From contig NW_005179353.1 of assembly GCF_000350225.1 (NCBI RefSeq), positions 362,173 through 426,172 on the forward strand: a stretch of DNA of 64,000 bases, given 5' to 3'. The position numbers and the translations under genes were made by a program. This DNA is from Chondrus crispus. Taxonomy: Eukaryota; Rhodophyta; Florideophyceae; Gigartinales; Gigartinaceae. Each line of letters starts with the position of its first letter. Positions within the stretch are counted from its first letter, which is position 1. Positions 9,733 to 21,106 of the stretch are shown one piece after another. A model generated the notes under the pieces. That model was not told where the DNA came from and made no database searches. It worked only from the letters and a program-made list of their open reading frames with translations.

Positions 9733-10935
9733 TTAGTTGTGTTTGGGGCTCGGACCAGCAGGGCTTTGCTGATCCGCCCTGCCTTTTTCCTGTTTTACTC
9801 TGTCACTCTTCTTCTTCTCACAGTCACGAGAGATGTGTCCAAGTTTCTGACAGTAGTGACATCGGAAGCTCGCGAAGCGGTCTTCTCTCAGCATGCCGTC
9901 TCTGCTTTTCTCTGTCCCTCCGTTTTCACGGACTTCACGCACCATCTCCGATCGATTGCCTTTTGCCGTAGATAAAGTAGCAACTCTGCATACCACCTCA
10001 TCCAACGTTCCGGAGACGAGCTTCGCTTGATCCTGCAAGCGATTCGGCAGACCGTTTTTGAGACGATTAAGTAGCAGCCCATCGTCTATGACATCTGGGA
10101 GCAACAGAGAAGCCGAACGGAGACGCCATGCATATTTCTCAAATGTCTCAATTTTTTCGTTCCAGTACATCGCGAAAAATCGATCGCGAAGGGCAGATTG
10201 GTGAATTTCATTGCATAACCTCTTGGAAAGCAATTCCCAGAGCCTCTCACAGCTTACATCAGAATTGAAGCTGGCAATCTCCTCATACACCAATCTGGCA
10301 TCTCCATCAAATGCCAACGGCAGCAGCCTTTTCATTCCCGCTTGTGTGGTTGGAAAATCTGCAGCCAATCTATCCCAACAGCGCTTTGCTACGAAGAATG
10401 ATCCGTCCCCAATGCTCCTGCATCGAGTGCTCTGTAACCCTTTCTGATAGATCTTGTACGCAATATGCGTGGGATATATTTCATAATCTCCCGAGAATGG
10501 CCTTGAAGCATTTACTTCCATCCTAGAAGCTGCGTGGTCCATTCTTGCAGCATGGCGGCCACTGTCGACAAAAGTCCCTTGAGGAGCTTGGTATGTTGAC
10601 AAATGCTCCTCCTCAACTCCTTCGTCCTCAAGGCTGGCAAGATGCTGTGACTGTGGCACAGAGGCAATTGCGCATGCCTCGCTAACATGCTTCTCTTGGA
10701 GATACTCGAAAGCCTTGAGGAGTTGTGACATGGAACTCTCCAGTTGCTCCATTCGCAGCATGGTTGAGGCATCCCGGCTTTGATTATTCACAAACGTTCC
10801 CGGTGTCACTTCCGCTTCTTCTCTCAGCGAAGGCCCATGATCGGGTGACGTCGGAACTTGCACAATTTCCGGCACATTCAGATCATCCGACGCTTCGTCG
10901 CCCCTTTCTGGATTGGCACGCGTCCCAGGTGCCAT
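9733..10935 (-). CDS. Ty3/gypsy Gag, unit 2
   Basis: Same 400-residue Gag as unit 1 with an intact CCHC knuckle. Differences seen: D rather than Y near the N-terminus (PERGDEASDD) and DRVKQEKG in the basic tail, a variant shared with unit 4 but not with units 1 and 3. The ATG at 10935 is used, as for unit 1. Confidence 0.92.
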   Translation of the reverse strand: MAPGTRANPERGDEASDDLNVPEIVQVPTSPDHGPSLREEAEVTPGTFVNNQSRDASTMLRMEQLESSMSQLLKAFEYLQEKHVSEACAIASVPQSQHLASLEDEGVEEEHLSTYQAPQGTFVDSGRHAARMDHAASRMEVNASRPFSGDYEIYPTHIAYKIYQKGLQSTRCRSIGDGSFFVAKRCWDRLAADFPTTQAGMKRLLPLAFDGDARLVYEEIASFNSDVSCERLWELLSKRLCNEIHQSALRDRFFAMYWNEKIETFEKYAWRLRSASLLLPDVIDDGLLLNRLKNGLPNRLQDQAKLVSGTLDEVVCRVATLSTAKGNRSEMVREVRENGGTEKSRDGMLREDRFASFRCHYCQKLGHISRDCEKKKSDRVKQEKGRADQQSPAGPSPKHN

Positions 10936-11021
10936 CTTGACCTTCAACACTTAGAACCTTTTCGTCCCTTGTGCTATCACCTGCCGCAGCGAGCAGCTGC
11001 GCGCCTTTTACAATATTGTAA

Positions 11022-11716
11022 TGTTGCAGGTACAACGTGCAAGCGCAGTCCGCAGGATGTTGAGCAGTGATCTCCGGACAAATCAGACAGACTTGGTCCT
11101 CAGGAGATACACGAATGGATAAATCAACAAAAACAGATGAACCCAATTTAGTCACACAGCACGTAGTCAAAGCCTAACGCGCAACAACAGTTGCAGATCA
11201 GCAACAAACACAATAGAAAACAGCCGTACTGCAAGCCAACAGCTGCAGCCTCAACGACAGACCACGGTGGGAATCAGCAAACAACCGCAACAGCAGTCAC
11301 AGCCAAACTAGCGACGACTCAGACGCCAGCGCGCTTCCCCCCTTCCTCCTTCGCTCACCCCCCGCTTCCCTCCATCCTTCTCAAATACCCCATCCTATGT
11401 CCCTTCGACCACCAGCCAGGAACTGACAGACCCCTCTCACCTGCCACGTTCACCGCGTCCTCCCTTGTCCAACGGACGTCTAGACCTCTTTGCCAAGTCC
11501 CTTCCACGATCCCTTTTGACTCGAACGGTTGCGTCCAGCCATGAAGCAAGATCCATAATTGAAACATGTCTTGGAATGAACAGCACTGCAATCGACCGGT
11601 GTGTCCGCACACTGCGCAATTTGCAGTGTCAGCACCTACACGTTTTCGTACTGCCAATCCCGATTACTCACTATGGTTGATCCAGATTCCTCATCCGCTG
11701 CGCACAACGTGCAACA
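11022..11716 (-). repeat. LTR shared by units 2 and 3
   Basis: 695 bp, TGTTGCA...TGCAACA. It differs from the 5335-6029 LTR by single substitutions only, for example ACAACGTGC instead of ACAACCTGC near the start and AATAGAAAA instead of AATATAAAA inside, which alters the minus-strand TATA-like tract. Confidence 0.75.
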
Positions 11717-11769
11717 TTCGTCCTTTGTCAAATCACTTGCGGTCGCCTTGAAAGCTCTGAGATGATTAA

Positions 11770-14700
11770 TTAACCCGTACTGCTATCAAATACTTGATCA
11801 ATCCAATCTTCATCAGCGCTAACATGCCTTTTGTCCACTTGCTTCCCAGATTGGTTCAAAGAATCCTCATGCAAATTGAACTTTTCGCTAATATGTGCGT
11901 CGAAGAGTTTGACGACAGTTTCTGGAAGGTCTGCTTCTCTGGTCCATGTTGCCGAGCGACGTCCATGAATTCTCACCTTGAACCAGCGCTCTTCTTCATC
12001 TGAATCCTTACACTTCCTGGTCTCACACGCTGAAATGCGCTTGAACAAGCGCAGGTTATCTGGGAATACTCCGTCTTCGGGATCCCCGGTCTCCACTATT
12101 TCCGGGCCAATTCTTCGAAGTCTGTTCACATGCACGCGCACTCTTTTCGCACCTACTTCTGATTCCAACTCATACCCTACTCGCCCGAGTCTTTGCTTGA
12201 CCACGTACGGTCCAGTCCAGGGTCGAACTACCTTTTTCCCTTCATCTTTTCCTAGCTTGGTAGACCACATCAGCACTCTATCACCTACACTGAACACAGT
12301 TTCATGCACCACCTTGTCATACTGAGTCTTGCCACGCACACGAGCGTTCCTGCCTCGCGAGAGCAACGTCCTATGCAGAGCTGCCAATCGCCTCGCCAGA
12401 TCTTCAGATTCCTCTTCCACTCCTTCGAGGTCCATTTCTCCCCAGGCCTCAAAAGCCTGAATTCCAAACATGGCCTCGAAAGGGGTCATTCCCGTTGCAG
12501 TGTGAGCGCTTGTGTTGTAACGTAGACACGCTAGTGCGACATGCTCATCCCAATCGCTATCACCAGTGGTCATGAAGCTGGCAATGTCTTTTGCCACGGT
12601 GCGATTCCATCTTTCCACTGTTCCGTTTGCTTGCAGGTGCCACGGATACGTCCGCATTCTTCCGATTCCTAGCCTTTCTACTAGATTCTCGACAACATTG
12701 CTAACCAGATTCGTTCCACCATCTGACATAAGCTTCTCCATGGGTCCAAACACAGCAATCCACTCGTCCAGCAAGACTTTTGAAACAGTTTCTGCCTTTT
12801 CATTCGGGATCGGAACAGCGCGGACAAAACGTGTGAAGACGTCTATCATGACTAGTATCTTCACATTACCTGCCTTTGTTCGCGGTGTGATAGTTTGGAC
12901 ATCGATTGCTACCTGTTCGAATCTGCGCCTTGGATGAACTACCTCCAAAGCAGCCCGTTTTTGGGGACGCTCCTCATCGGATACTGCACATTGCATACAG
13001 TTTTGGACAAATTTGATGACATCCGGGACCATTCTTCTCCACCAATATTTTTTTCGCAGCTTCGCAATCGTCCGCATTACCTTATAGTGACCGTGAAGTT
13101 TCGATCCATGAACCAGCTTCAGTATGTCCTGTGTAAATGATCGAGGAACTACAATGGCCAGGTCACTTCCAGTTTCAATGCGTAGTAAGCCGTCATCGTC
13201 TACGAACATCCTCCTGCTGCCATCGGCCGCCTTCTTCAAGCACCCGAATTCCTCTTCCTGTGCATTCCTTAGTTGTTCCAAAGAAGGGCCAGTGGCAAAA
13301 GCGTTCACCTCCACCACTGCTGACACACGCTCCCTTTGCATGCTTCTCACAGCAGACTCCACCCGCGCATCCTCTTCTCTCAGGGTGATTTTCTCCACTG
13401 TTTGGGCATCAAGCGAACTGTAGCAGCGTTGACACAGCGGTTTCGGTACTGCGTCCCTACTGAGTGTATCAGGCACGACCAGTTCTCTTCCGGCGCGATG
13501 TTCCACGATAAAGTCAAAATCTTGTACATCTACGACCCACCTGGCTAAGCGTTCTCTAGGATCTTTCAGGCTGAGCAGCCAACGCAAAGCCAGATGATCA
13601 GTGATCACCAAAAAGCGTTCTCCGTGCAAATAGTGACGCCATTTGCGCAAGGCATGGACAACAGCCAGACACTCTTTTTCTGTTGCTGTGAACTTCCGCT
13701 CGGACAGCTTCATTAAGCGACTTGTAAAGCAAACTGGCCTCCATTTCCCTTCCTCAGTCTTTTCCAAAAGAACACCACCAAGCCCATATGAACTTGCGTC
13801 GGTCATAACCCTTTTTTCCATCCCGCGTCTCGGGGCGACAAGAATGTCCGGGTTGTGAAGTGCCCCTTTGAGGAGCTTCCATGCTGTTTTCTGGGCTGTT
13901 CCCCATCGCTCGTCCCAGTCGTGTATCTTGAACTTCTGTCCATGCTTCCGTTTCTTGGAGAATCCAGTACCTTTTAACACTTGGTACAAGGGTGCAGCAG
14001 TCTCTGAAAAGTGGTCGACAAATTCAGAGAAGAAATTGACAAGCCCCAAGAACCTCATTAACTCGTCCCCTGATGCCGGTTCTACGAGGCGACCGATTGC
14101 CTCGATATGAGCTTCTGAGGGTCGAATGCCGTCATTGTCCACGCGGTGGCCTAGGATTTCTGTGCTTCTCACACCAAAACTACACTTAGAAAGCTTAAGC
14201 CTCACTCCCGCCTGTAGCAAAGTGTCAAGTAGGGACTCTAGGGACGATAAATGCTCTTCCTCGGTTTCGGTTCCAACGCTAGTATCATCCATGAATGCAA
14301 AAACATCTTGCCCTTTTCGATCCCCAAGAACGATATTGATGATTCGTTGCAACGTCACAGAGGAGTTCTTCATCCCCTGAGGCAGACGCGTGTACTGTAG
14401 TAATCCAACCACGGTCCGAATGGCTGTCAGCGGTTTCGAGTGATCCTCCAGTTCGACTTGGTAGAAGGCATCTTTGAGATCGAACGTGGACAAAACCTTT
14501 TTGCTGCCCAACCAGTCCAGGACCTGTCTCATGTCCTCCATTGGGTATGAGTCTGTAACAGTTGCGTCATTCAGAGCCCTGAAGTCTGAGGTGACACGAA
14601 TACTTCCATCTTTCTTTCTAACAAAGACATTGTTAGATGCCCATGGGGAAGTACTGGGTTCGAGCACACCAAGCTCGATGAGACGCTGCATTGCTTCCCG

Positions 14701-15357
14701 TTCGACATCTTGCTCCTTTGGAGAGCGTCTACGCAAAGGCTGACAAATGGGTTTTGCATTTTCTTTCAGAACTATTTCATGGTTTACTCCCTTGATTCTG
14801 CCAAGACCTTTGAAGATCTCACGCCTTGACCACAACAACTCATGGAGTTTTCCCCTCATATGAGGATCTGATGAGAATTCAGAGTAGTCCGCTTCAACCT
14901 TTAGATACCGGTCAACACTTGCCCCTTCCATCACTCTACATACTGCTTCGGGCGTGCCAGACAAATGAAGCTTCCCAATTTGCCCAGCAAATATTGTCCT
15001 ATGAACTTCAATAAATCCATAATTAGCAGCCAGATCTAGACGAAGCCTGTTTTTTCTCCAGAATCGGCGTCCTATCAGAAGCTTGTCCGGCAGATGGCGG
15101 AGCACCTTGACCTCCTCTTCAAAATGTCTTTCCCATAGCTCAAACTTCAACACGCCCTTTCCTACCACTTCCAGGTGATGTCCATCAACAGCTTCTGCTG
15201 TTTCATCACATGGGAGCACTTCTTCTCCCGTTTGGATGAACCAAGCCCGGTCCACCCAAATAGACAATGCAGCAGTGTCGACTGGCACCCACAAACGCTC
15301 TCCAGACACGTTGACGAGCACTGAGACTTCCTCTGCATCGCCAATCTCCTGTAGCAC
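11770..15357 (-). CDS. Ty3/gypsy Pol polyprotein, unit 3
   Basis: Full-length open frame of 1195 codons. Private changes are NYGFIEV (S-to-F), GMEKRVM (Q-to-E) beside the RNase H catalytic Asp, and P908L, which turns the conserved integrase motif HPQANG into HLQANG seven residues before catalytic E915. That last change is in a strongly conserved motif of Ty3/gypsy integrases and may weaken integration. All catalytic acidic residues remain. Confidence 0.92.
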   Translation of the reverse strand: MLQEIGDAEEVSVLVNVSGERLWVPVDTAALSIWVDRAWFIQTGEEVLPCDETAEAVDGHHLEVVGKGVLKFELWERHFEEEVKVLRHLPDKLLIGRRFWRKNRLRLDLAANYGFIEVHRTIFAGQIGKLHLSGTPEAVCRVMEGASVDRYLKVEADYSEFSSDPHMRGKLHELLWSRREIFKGLGRIKGVNHEIVLKENAKPICQPLRRRSPKEQDVEREAMQRLIELGVLEPSTSPWASNNVFVRKKDGSIRVTSDFRALNDATVTDSYPMEDMRQVLDWLGSKKVLSTFDLKDAFYQVELEDHSKPLTAIRTVVGLLQYTRLPQGMKNSSVTLQRIINIVLGDRKGQDVFAFMDDTSVGTETEEEHLSSLESLLDTLLQAGVRLKLSKCSFGVRSTEILGHRVDNDGIRPSEAHIEAIGRLVEPASGDELMRFLGLVNFFSEFVDHFSETAAPLYQVLKGTGFSKKRKHGQKFKIHDWDERWGTAQKTAWKLLKGALHNPDILVAPRRGMEKRVMTDASSYGLGGVLLEKTEEGKWRPVCFTSRLMKLSERKFTATEKECLAVVHALRKWRHYLHGERFLVITDHLALRWLLSLKDPRERLARWVVDVQDFDFIVEHRAGRELVVPDTLSRDAVPKPLCQRCYSSLDAQTVEKITLREEDARVESAVRSMQRERVSAVVEVNAFATGPSLEQLRNAQEEEFGCLKKAADGSRRMFVDDDGLLRIETGSDLAIVVPRSFTQDILKLVHGSKLHGHYKVMRTIAKLRKKYWWRRMVPDVIKFVQNCMQCAVSDEERPQKRAALEVVHPRRRFEQVAIDVQTITPRTKAGNVKILVMIDVFTRFVRAVPIPNEKAETVSKVLLDEWIAVFGPMEKLMSDGGTNLVSNVVENLVERLGIGRMRTYPWHLQANGTVERWNRTVAKDIASFMTTGDSDWDEHVALACLRYNTSAHTATGMTPFEAMFGIQAFEAWGEMDLEGVEEESEDLARRLAALHRTLLSRGRNARVRGKTQYDKVVHETVFSVGDRVLMWSTKLGKDEGKKVVRPWTGPYVVKQRLGRVGYELESEVGAKRVRVHVNRLRRIGPEIVETGDPEDGVFPDNLRLFKRISACETRKCKDSDEEERWFKVRIHGRRSATWTREADLPETVVKLFDAHISEKFNLHEDSLNQSGKQVDKRHVSADEDWIDQVFDSSTG

Positions 15358-15419
15358 GGGCTCAATGCATGCACAAACGCATTCTTTCTTCCTACCCGTT
15401 GCTACAGTTGAGTGTCGCC

Positions 15420-16622
15420 TTAGTTGTGTTTGGGGCTCGGACCAGCAGGGCTTTGCTGATCCGCTCTGCCTTTTTCCTGTTTTGCTCTGTCACTCTTCTT
15501 CTTCTCACAGTCACGAGAGATGTGTCCAAGTTTCTGACAGTAGTGACATCGGAAGCTCGCGAAGCGGTCTTCTCTCAGCATGCCGTCTCTGCTTTTCTCT
15601 GTCCCTCCGTTTTCACGGACTTCACGCACCATCTCCGATCGATTGCCTTTTGCCGTAGATAAAGTAGCAACTCTGCATACCACCTCATCCAAAGTTCCGG
15701 AGACGAGCTTCGCTTGATCCTGCAAGCGATTCGGCAGACCGTTTTTGAGACGATTAAGTAGCAGCCCATCGTCTATGACATCTGGGAGCAACAGAGAAGC
15801 CGAACGGAGACGCCATGCATATTTCTCAAATGTCTCAATTTTTTCGTTCCAGTACATCGCGAAAAATCGATCGCGAAGGGCAGATTGGTGAATTTCATTG
15901 CATAACCTCTTGGAAAGCAATTCCCAGAGCCTCTCACAGCTTACATCAGAATTGAAGCTGGCAATCTCCTCATACACCAATCTGGCATCTCCATCAAATG
16001 CCAACGGCAGCAGCCTTTTCATTCCCGCTTGTGTGGTTGGAAAATCTGCAGCCAATCTATCCCAACAGCGCTTTGCTACGAAGAATGATCCGTCCCCAAT
16101 GCTCCTGCATCGAGTGCTCTGTAACCCTTTCTGATAGATCTTGTACGCAATATGCGTGGGATATATTTCATAATCTCCCGAGAATGGCCTTGAAGCATTT
16201 ACTTCCATCCTAGAAGCTGCGTGGTCCATTCTTGCAGCATGGCGGCCACTGTCGACAAAAGTCCCTTGAGGAGCTTGGTATGTTGACAAATGCTCCTCCT
16301 CAACTCCTTCGTCCTCAAGGCTGGCAAGATGCTGTGACTGTGGCACAGAGGCAATTGCGCATGCCTCGCTAACATGCTTCTCTTGGAGATACTCGAAAGC
16401 CTTGAGGAGTTGTGACATGGAACTCTCCAGTTGCTCCATTCGCAGCATGGTTGAGGCATCCCGGCTTTGATTATTCACAAACGTTCCCGGTGTCACTTCC
16501 GCTTCTTCTCTCAGCGAAGGCCCATGATCGGGTGACGTCGGAACTTGCACAATTTCCGCCACATTCAGATCATCCGACGCTTCGTCGCCCCTTTCTGGAT
16601 TGGCACGCGTCCCAGGTGCCAT
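15420..16622 (-). CDS. Ty3/gypsy Gag, unit 3
   Basis: Intact 400-residue Gag with a CCHC knuckle, like unit 1. A private P-to-A change gives LNVAEIV near the N-terminus. The basic tail has DRAKQEKG, shared with unit 1, against DRVKQEKG in units 2 and 4. Confidence 0.92.
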   Translation of the reverse strand: MAPGTRANPERGDEASDDLNVAEIVQVPTSPDHGPSLREEAEVTPGTFVNNQSRDASTMLRMEQLESSMSQLLKAFEYLQEKHVSEACAIASVPQSQHLASLEDEGVEEEHLSTYQAPQGTFVDSGRHAARMDHAASRMEVNASRPFSGDYEIYPTHIAYKIYQKGLQSTRCRSIGDGSFFVAKRCWDRLAADFPTTQAGMKRLLPLAFDGDARLVYEEIASFNSDVSCERLWELLSKRLCNEIHQSALRDRFFAMYWNEKIETFEKYAWRLRSASLLLPDVIDDGLLLNRLKNGLPNRLQDQAKLVSGTLDEVVCRVATLSTAKGNRSEMVREVRENGGTEKSRDGMLREDRFASFRCHYCQKLGHISRDCEKKKSDRAKQEKGRADQQSPAGPSPKHN

Positions 16623-16708
16623 CTTGACCTTCAACACTTAGAACCTTTTCGTCCCTTGTGCTATCACCTGCCGCAGCGAGCAGCTGCGCGCCTTTTACAA
16701 TATTGTAA

Positions 16709-17403
16709 TGTTGCAGGTACAACGTGCAAGCGCAGTCCGCAGGATGTTGAGCAGTGATCTCCGGACAAATCAGACAGACTTGGTCCTCAGGAGATACACG
16801 AATGGATAAATCAACAAAAACAGATGAACCCAATTTAGTCACACAGCACGTAGTCAAAGCCTAACGCGCAACAACAGTTGCAGATCAGCAACAAACACAA
16901 TATAAAACAGCCGTACTGCAAGCCAACAGCTGCAGCCTCAACGACAGACCACGGTGGGAATCAGCAAACAACCGCAACAGCAGTCACAGCCAAACTAGCG
17001 ACGACTCAGACGCCAGCGCGCTTCCCCCCTTCCTCCTTCGCTCACCCCCCGCTTCCCTCCATCCTTCTCAAATACCCCATCCTATGTCCCTTCGACCACC
17101 AGCCAGGAACTGACAGACCCCTCTCACCTGCCACGTTCACCGCGTCCTCCCTTGTCCAACGGACGTCTAGACCTCTTTGCCAAGTCCCTTCCACGATCCC
17201 TTTTGACTCGAACGGTTGCGTCCAGCCATGAAGCAAGATCCATAATTGAAACATGTCTTGGAATGAACAGCACTGCAATCGACCGGTGTGTCCGCACACT
17301 GCGCAATTTGCAGTGTCAGCACCTACACGTTTTCGTACTGCCAATCCCGATTACTCACTATGGTTGATCCAGATTCCTCATCCGCTGCGCACAACGTGCA
17401 ACA
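16709..17403 (-). repeat. LTR shared by units 3 and 4
   Basis: 695 bp, TGTTGCA...TGCAACA. It carries ACAACGTGC like the 11022-11716 LTR, and AATATAAAA like the 5335-6029 LTR, so it is a mixture of variants found in its neighbours. Confidence 0.75.
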
Positions 17404-17456
17404 TTCGTCCTTTGTCAAATCACTTGCGGTCGCCTTGAAAGCTCTGAGATGATTAA

Positions 17457-20400
17457 TTAACCCGTACTGCTATCAAATACTTGATCAATCCAATCTTCAT
17501 CAGCGCTAACATGCCTTTTGTCCACTTGCTTCCCAGATTGGTTCACAGAATCCTCATGCAAATTGAACTTTTCGCTAATATGTGCGTCGAAGAGTTTGAC
17601 GACAGTTTCTGGAAGGTCTGCTTCTCTGGTCCATGTTGCCGAGCGACGTCCATGAATTCTCACCTTGAACCAGCGCTCTTCTTCATCTGAATCCTTACAC
17701 TTCCTGGTCTCACACGCTGAAATGCGCTTGAACAAGCGCAGGTTATCTGGGAATACTCCGTCTTCGGGATCCCCGGTCTCCACTATTTCCGGGCCAATTC
17801 TTCGAAGTCTGTTCACATGCACGCGCACTCTTTTCGCACCTACTTCTGATTCCAACTCATACCCTACTCGCCCGAGTCTTTGCTTGACCACGTACGGTCC
17901 AGTCCAGGGTCGAACTACCTTTTTCCCTTCATCTTTTCCTAGCTTGGTAGACCACATCAGCACTCTATCACCTACACTGAACACAGTTTCATGCACCACC
18001 TTGTCATACTGAGTCTTGCCACGCACACGAGCGTTCCTGCCTCGCGAGAGCAACGTCCTATGCAGAGCTGCCAATCGCCTCGCCAGATCTTCAGATTCCT
18101 CTTCCACTCCTTCGAGGTCCATTTCTCTCCAGGCCTCAAAAGCCTGAATTCCAAACATGGCCTCGAAAGGGGTCATTCCCGTTGCAGTGTGAGCGCTTGT
18201 GTTGTAACGTAGACACGCTAGTGCGACATGCTCATCCCAATCGCTATCACCAGTGGTCATGAAGCTGGCAATGTCTTTTGCCACGGTGCGATTCCATCTT
18301 TCCACTGTTCCGTTTGCTTGCGGGTGCCACGGATACGTCCGCATTCTTCCGATTCCTAGCCTTTCTACTAGATTCTCGACAACATTGCTAACCAGATTCG
18401 TTCCACCATCTGACATAAGCTTCTCCATGGGTCCAAACACAGCAATCCACTCGTCCAGCAAGACTTTTGAAACAGTTTCTGCCTTTTCATTCGGGATCGG
18501 AACAGCGCGGACAAAACGTGTGAAGACGTCTATCATGACTAGTATCTTCACATTACCTGCCTTTGTTCGCGGTGTGATAGTTTGGACATCGATTGCTACC
18601 TGTTCGAATCTGCGCCTTGGATGAACTACCTCCAAAGCAGCCCGTTTTTGGGGACGCTCCTCATCGGATACTGCACATTGCATACAGTTTTGGACAAATT
18701 TGATGACATCCGGGACCATTCTTCTCCACCAATATTTTTTTCGCAGCTTCGCAATCGTCCGCATTACCTTATAGTGACCGTGAAGTTTCGATCCATGAAC
18801 CAGCTTCAGTATGTCCTGTGTAAATGATCGAGGAACTACAATGGCCAGGTCACTTCCAGTTTCAATGCGTAGTAAGCCGTCATCGTCTACGAACATCCTC
18901 CTGCTGCCATCGGCCGCCTTCTTCAAGCACCCGAATTCCTCTTCCTGTGCATTCCTTAGTTGTTCCAAAGAAGGGCCAGTGGCAAAAGCGTTCACCTCCA
19001 CCACTGCTGACACACGCTCCCTTTGCATGCTTCTCACAGCAGACTCCACCCGCGCATCCTCTTCTCTCAGGGTGATTTTCTCCACTGTTTGGGCATCAAG
19101 CGAACTGTAGCAGCGTTGACACAGCGGTTTCGGTACTGCGTCCCTACTGAGTGTATCAGGCACGACCAGTTCTCTTCCGGCGCGATGTTCCACGATAAAG
19201 TCAAAATCTTGTACATCTACGACCCACCTGGCTAAGCGTTCTCTAGGATCTTTCAGGCTGAGCAGCCAACGCAAAGCCAGATGATCAGTGATCACCAAAA
19301 AGCGTTCTCCGTGCAAATAGTGACGCCATTTGCGCAAGGCATGGACAACAGCCAGACACTCTTTTTCTGTTGCTGTGAACTTCCGCTCGGACAGCTTCAT
19401 TAAGCGACTTGTAAAGCAAACTGGCCTCCATTTCCCTTCCTCAGTCTTTTCCAAAAGAACACCACCAAGCCCATATGAACTTGCGTCGGTCATAACCCTT
19501 TTTTGCATCCCGCGTCTCGGGGCGACAAGAATGTCCGGGTTGTGAAGTGCCCCTTTGAGGAGCTTCCATGCTGTTTTCTGGGCTGTTCCCCATCGCTCGT
19601 CCCAGTCGTGTATCTTGAACTTCTGTCCATGCTTCCGTTTCTTGGAGAATCCAGTACCTTTTAACACTTGGTACAAGGGTGCAGCAGTCTCTGAAAAGTG
19701 GTCGACAAATTCAGAGAAGAAATTGACAAGCCCCAAGAACCTCATTAACTCGTCCCCTGATGCCGGTTCTACGAGGCGACCGATTGCCTCGATATGAGCT
19801 TCTGAGGGTCGAATGCCGTCATTGTCCACGCGGTGGCCTAGGATTTCTGTGCTTCTCACACCAAAACTACACTTAGAAAGCTTAAGCCTCACTCCCGCCT
19901 GTAGCAAAGTGTCAAGTAGGGACTCTGGGGACGATAAATGCTCTTCCTCGGTTTCGGTTCCAACGCTAGTATCATCCATGAATGCAAAAACATCTTGCCC
20001 TTTTCGATCCCCAAGAACGATATTGATGATTCGTTGCAACGTCACAGAGGAGTTCTTCATCCCCTGAGGCAGACGCGTGTACTGTAGTAATCCAACCACG
20101 GTCCGAATGGCTGTCAGTGGTTTCGAGTGATCCTCCAGTTCGACTTGGTAGAAGGCATCTTTGAGATCGAACGTGGACAAAACCTTTTTGCTGCCCAACC
20201 AGTCCAGGACCTGTCTCATGTCCTCCATTGGGTATGAGTCTGTAACAGTTGCGTCATTCAGAGCCCTGAAGTCTGAGGTGACACGAATACTTCCATCTTT
20301 CTTTCTAACAAAGACATTGTTAGATGCCCATGGGGAAGTACTGGGTTCGAGCACACCAAGCTCGATGAGACGCTGCATTGCTTCCCGTTCGACATCTTGC

Positions 20401-21044
20401 TCCTTTGGAGAGCGTCTACGCAAAGGCTGACAAATGGGTTTTGCATTTTCTTTCAGAACTATTTCATGGTTTACTCCCTTGATTCTGCCAAGACCTTTGA
20501 AGATCTCACGCCTTGACCACAACAACTCATGGAGTTTTCCCCTCATATGAGGATCTGATGAGAATTCAGAGTAGTCCGCTTCAACCTTTAGATACCGGTC
20601 AACACTTGCCCCTTACATCACTCTACATACTGCTTCGGGCGTGCCAGACAAATGAAGCTTCCCAATTTGCCCAGCAAATATTGTCCTATGAACTTCAATA
20701 GATCCATAATTAGCAGCCAGATCTAGACGAAGCCTGTTTTTTCTCCAGAATCGGCGTCCTATCAGAAGCTTGTCCGGCAGATGGCGGAGCACCTTGACCT
20801 CCTCTTCAAAATGTCTTTCCCATAGCTCAAACTTCAACACGCCCTTTCCTACCACTTCCAGGTGATGTCCATCAACAGCTTCTGCTGTTTCATCACATGG
20901 GAGCACTTCTTCTCCCGTTTGGATGAACCAAGCCCGGTCCACCCAAATAGACAATGCAGCAGTGTCGACTGGCACCCACAAACGCTCTCCAGACACGTTG
21001 ACGAGCACTGAGACTTCCTCTGCATCGCCAATCTCCTGTAGCAC
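17457..21044 (-). pseudogene. Ty3/gypsy Pol, unit 4, broken by a nonsense codon
   Basis: Colinear with the other pol genes, but codon 144 (GAA, Glu in units 1-3) is TAA here because of a C-to-A change at 20615. The stop lies between the protease-like domain and reverse transcriptase, so RT, RNase H and integrase would not be made from the Gag-Pol frame. The downstream 1029-codon part (17457-20546) is otherwise open with catalytic residues intact. A proline appears in LSSPESL where units 1, 2 and 3 have V, L and L. Mobilisation would need Pol supplied by another unit. Confidence 0.92.
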
Positions 21045-21106
21045 GGGCTCAATGCATGCACAAACGCATTCTTTCTTCCTACCCGTTGCTACAGTTGAGT
21101 GTCGCC

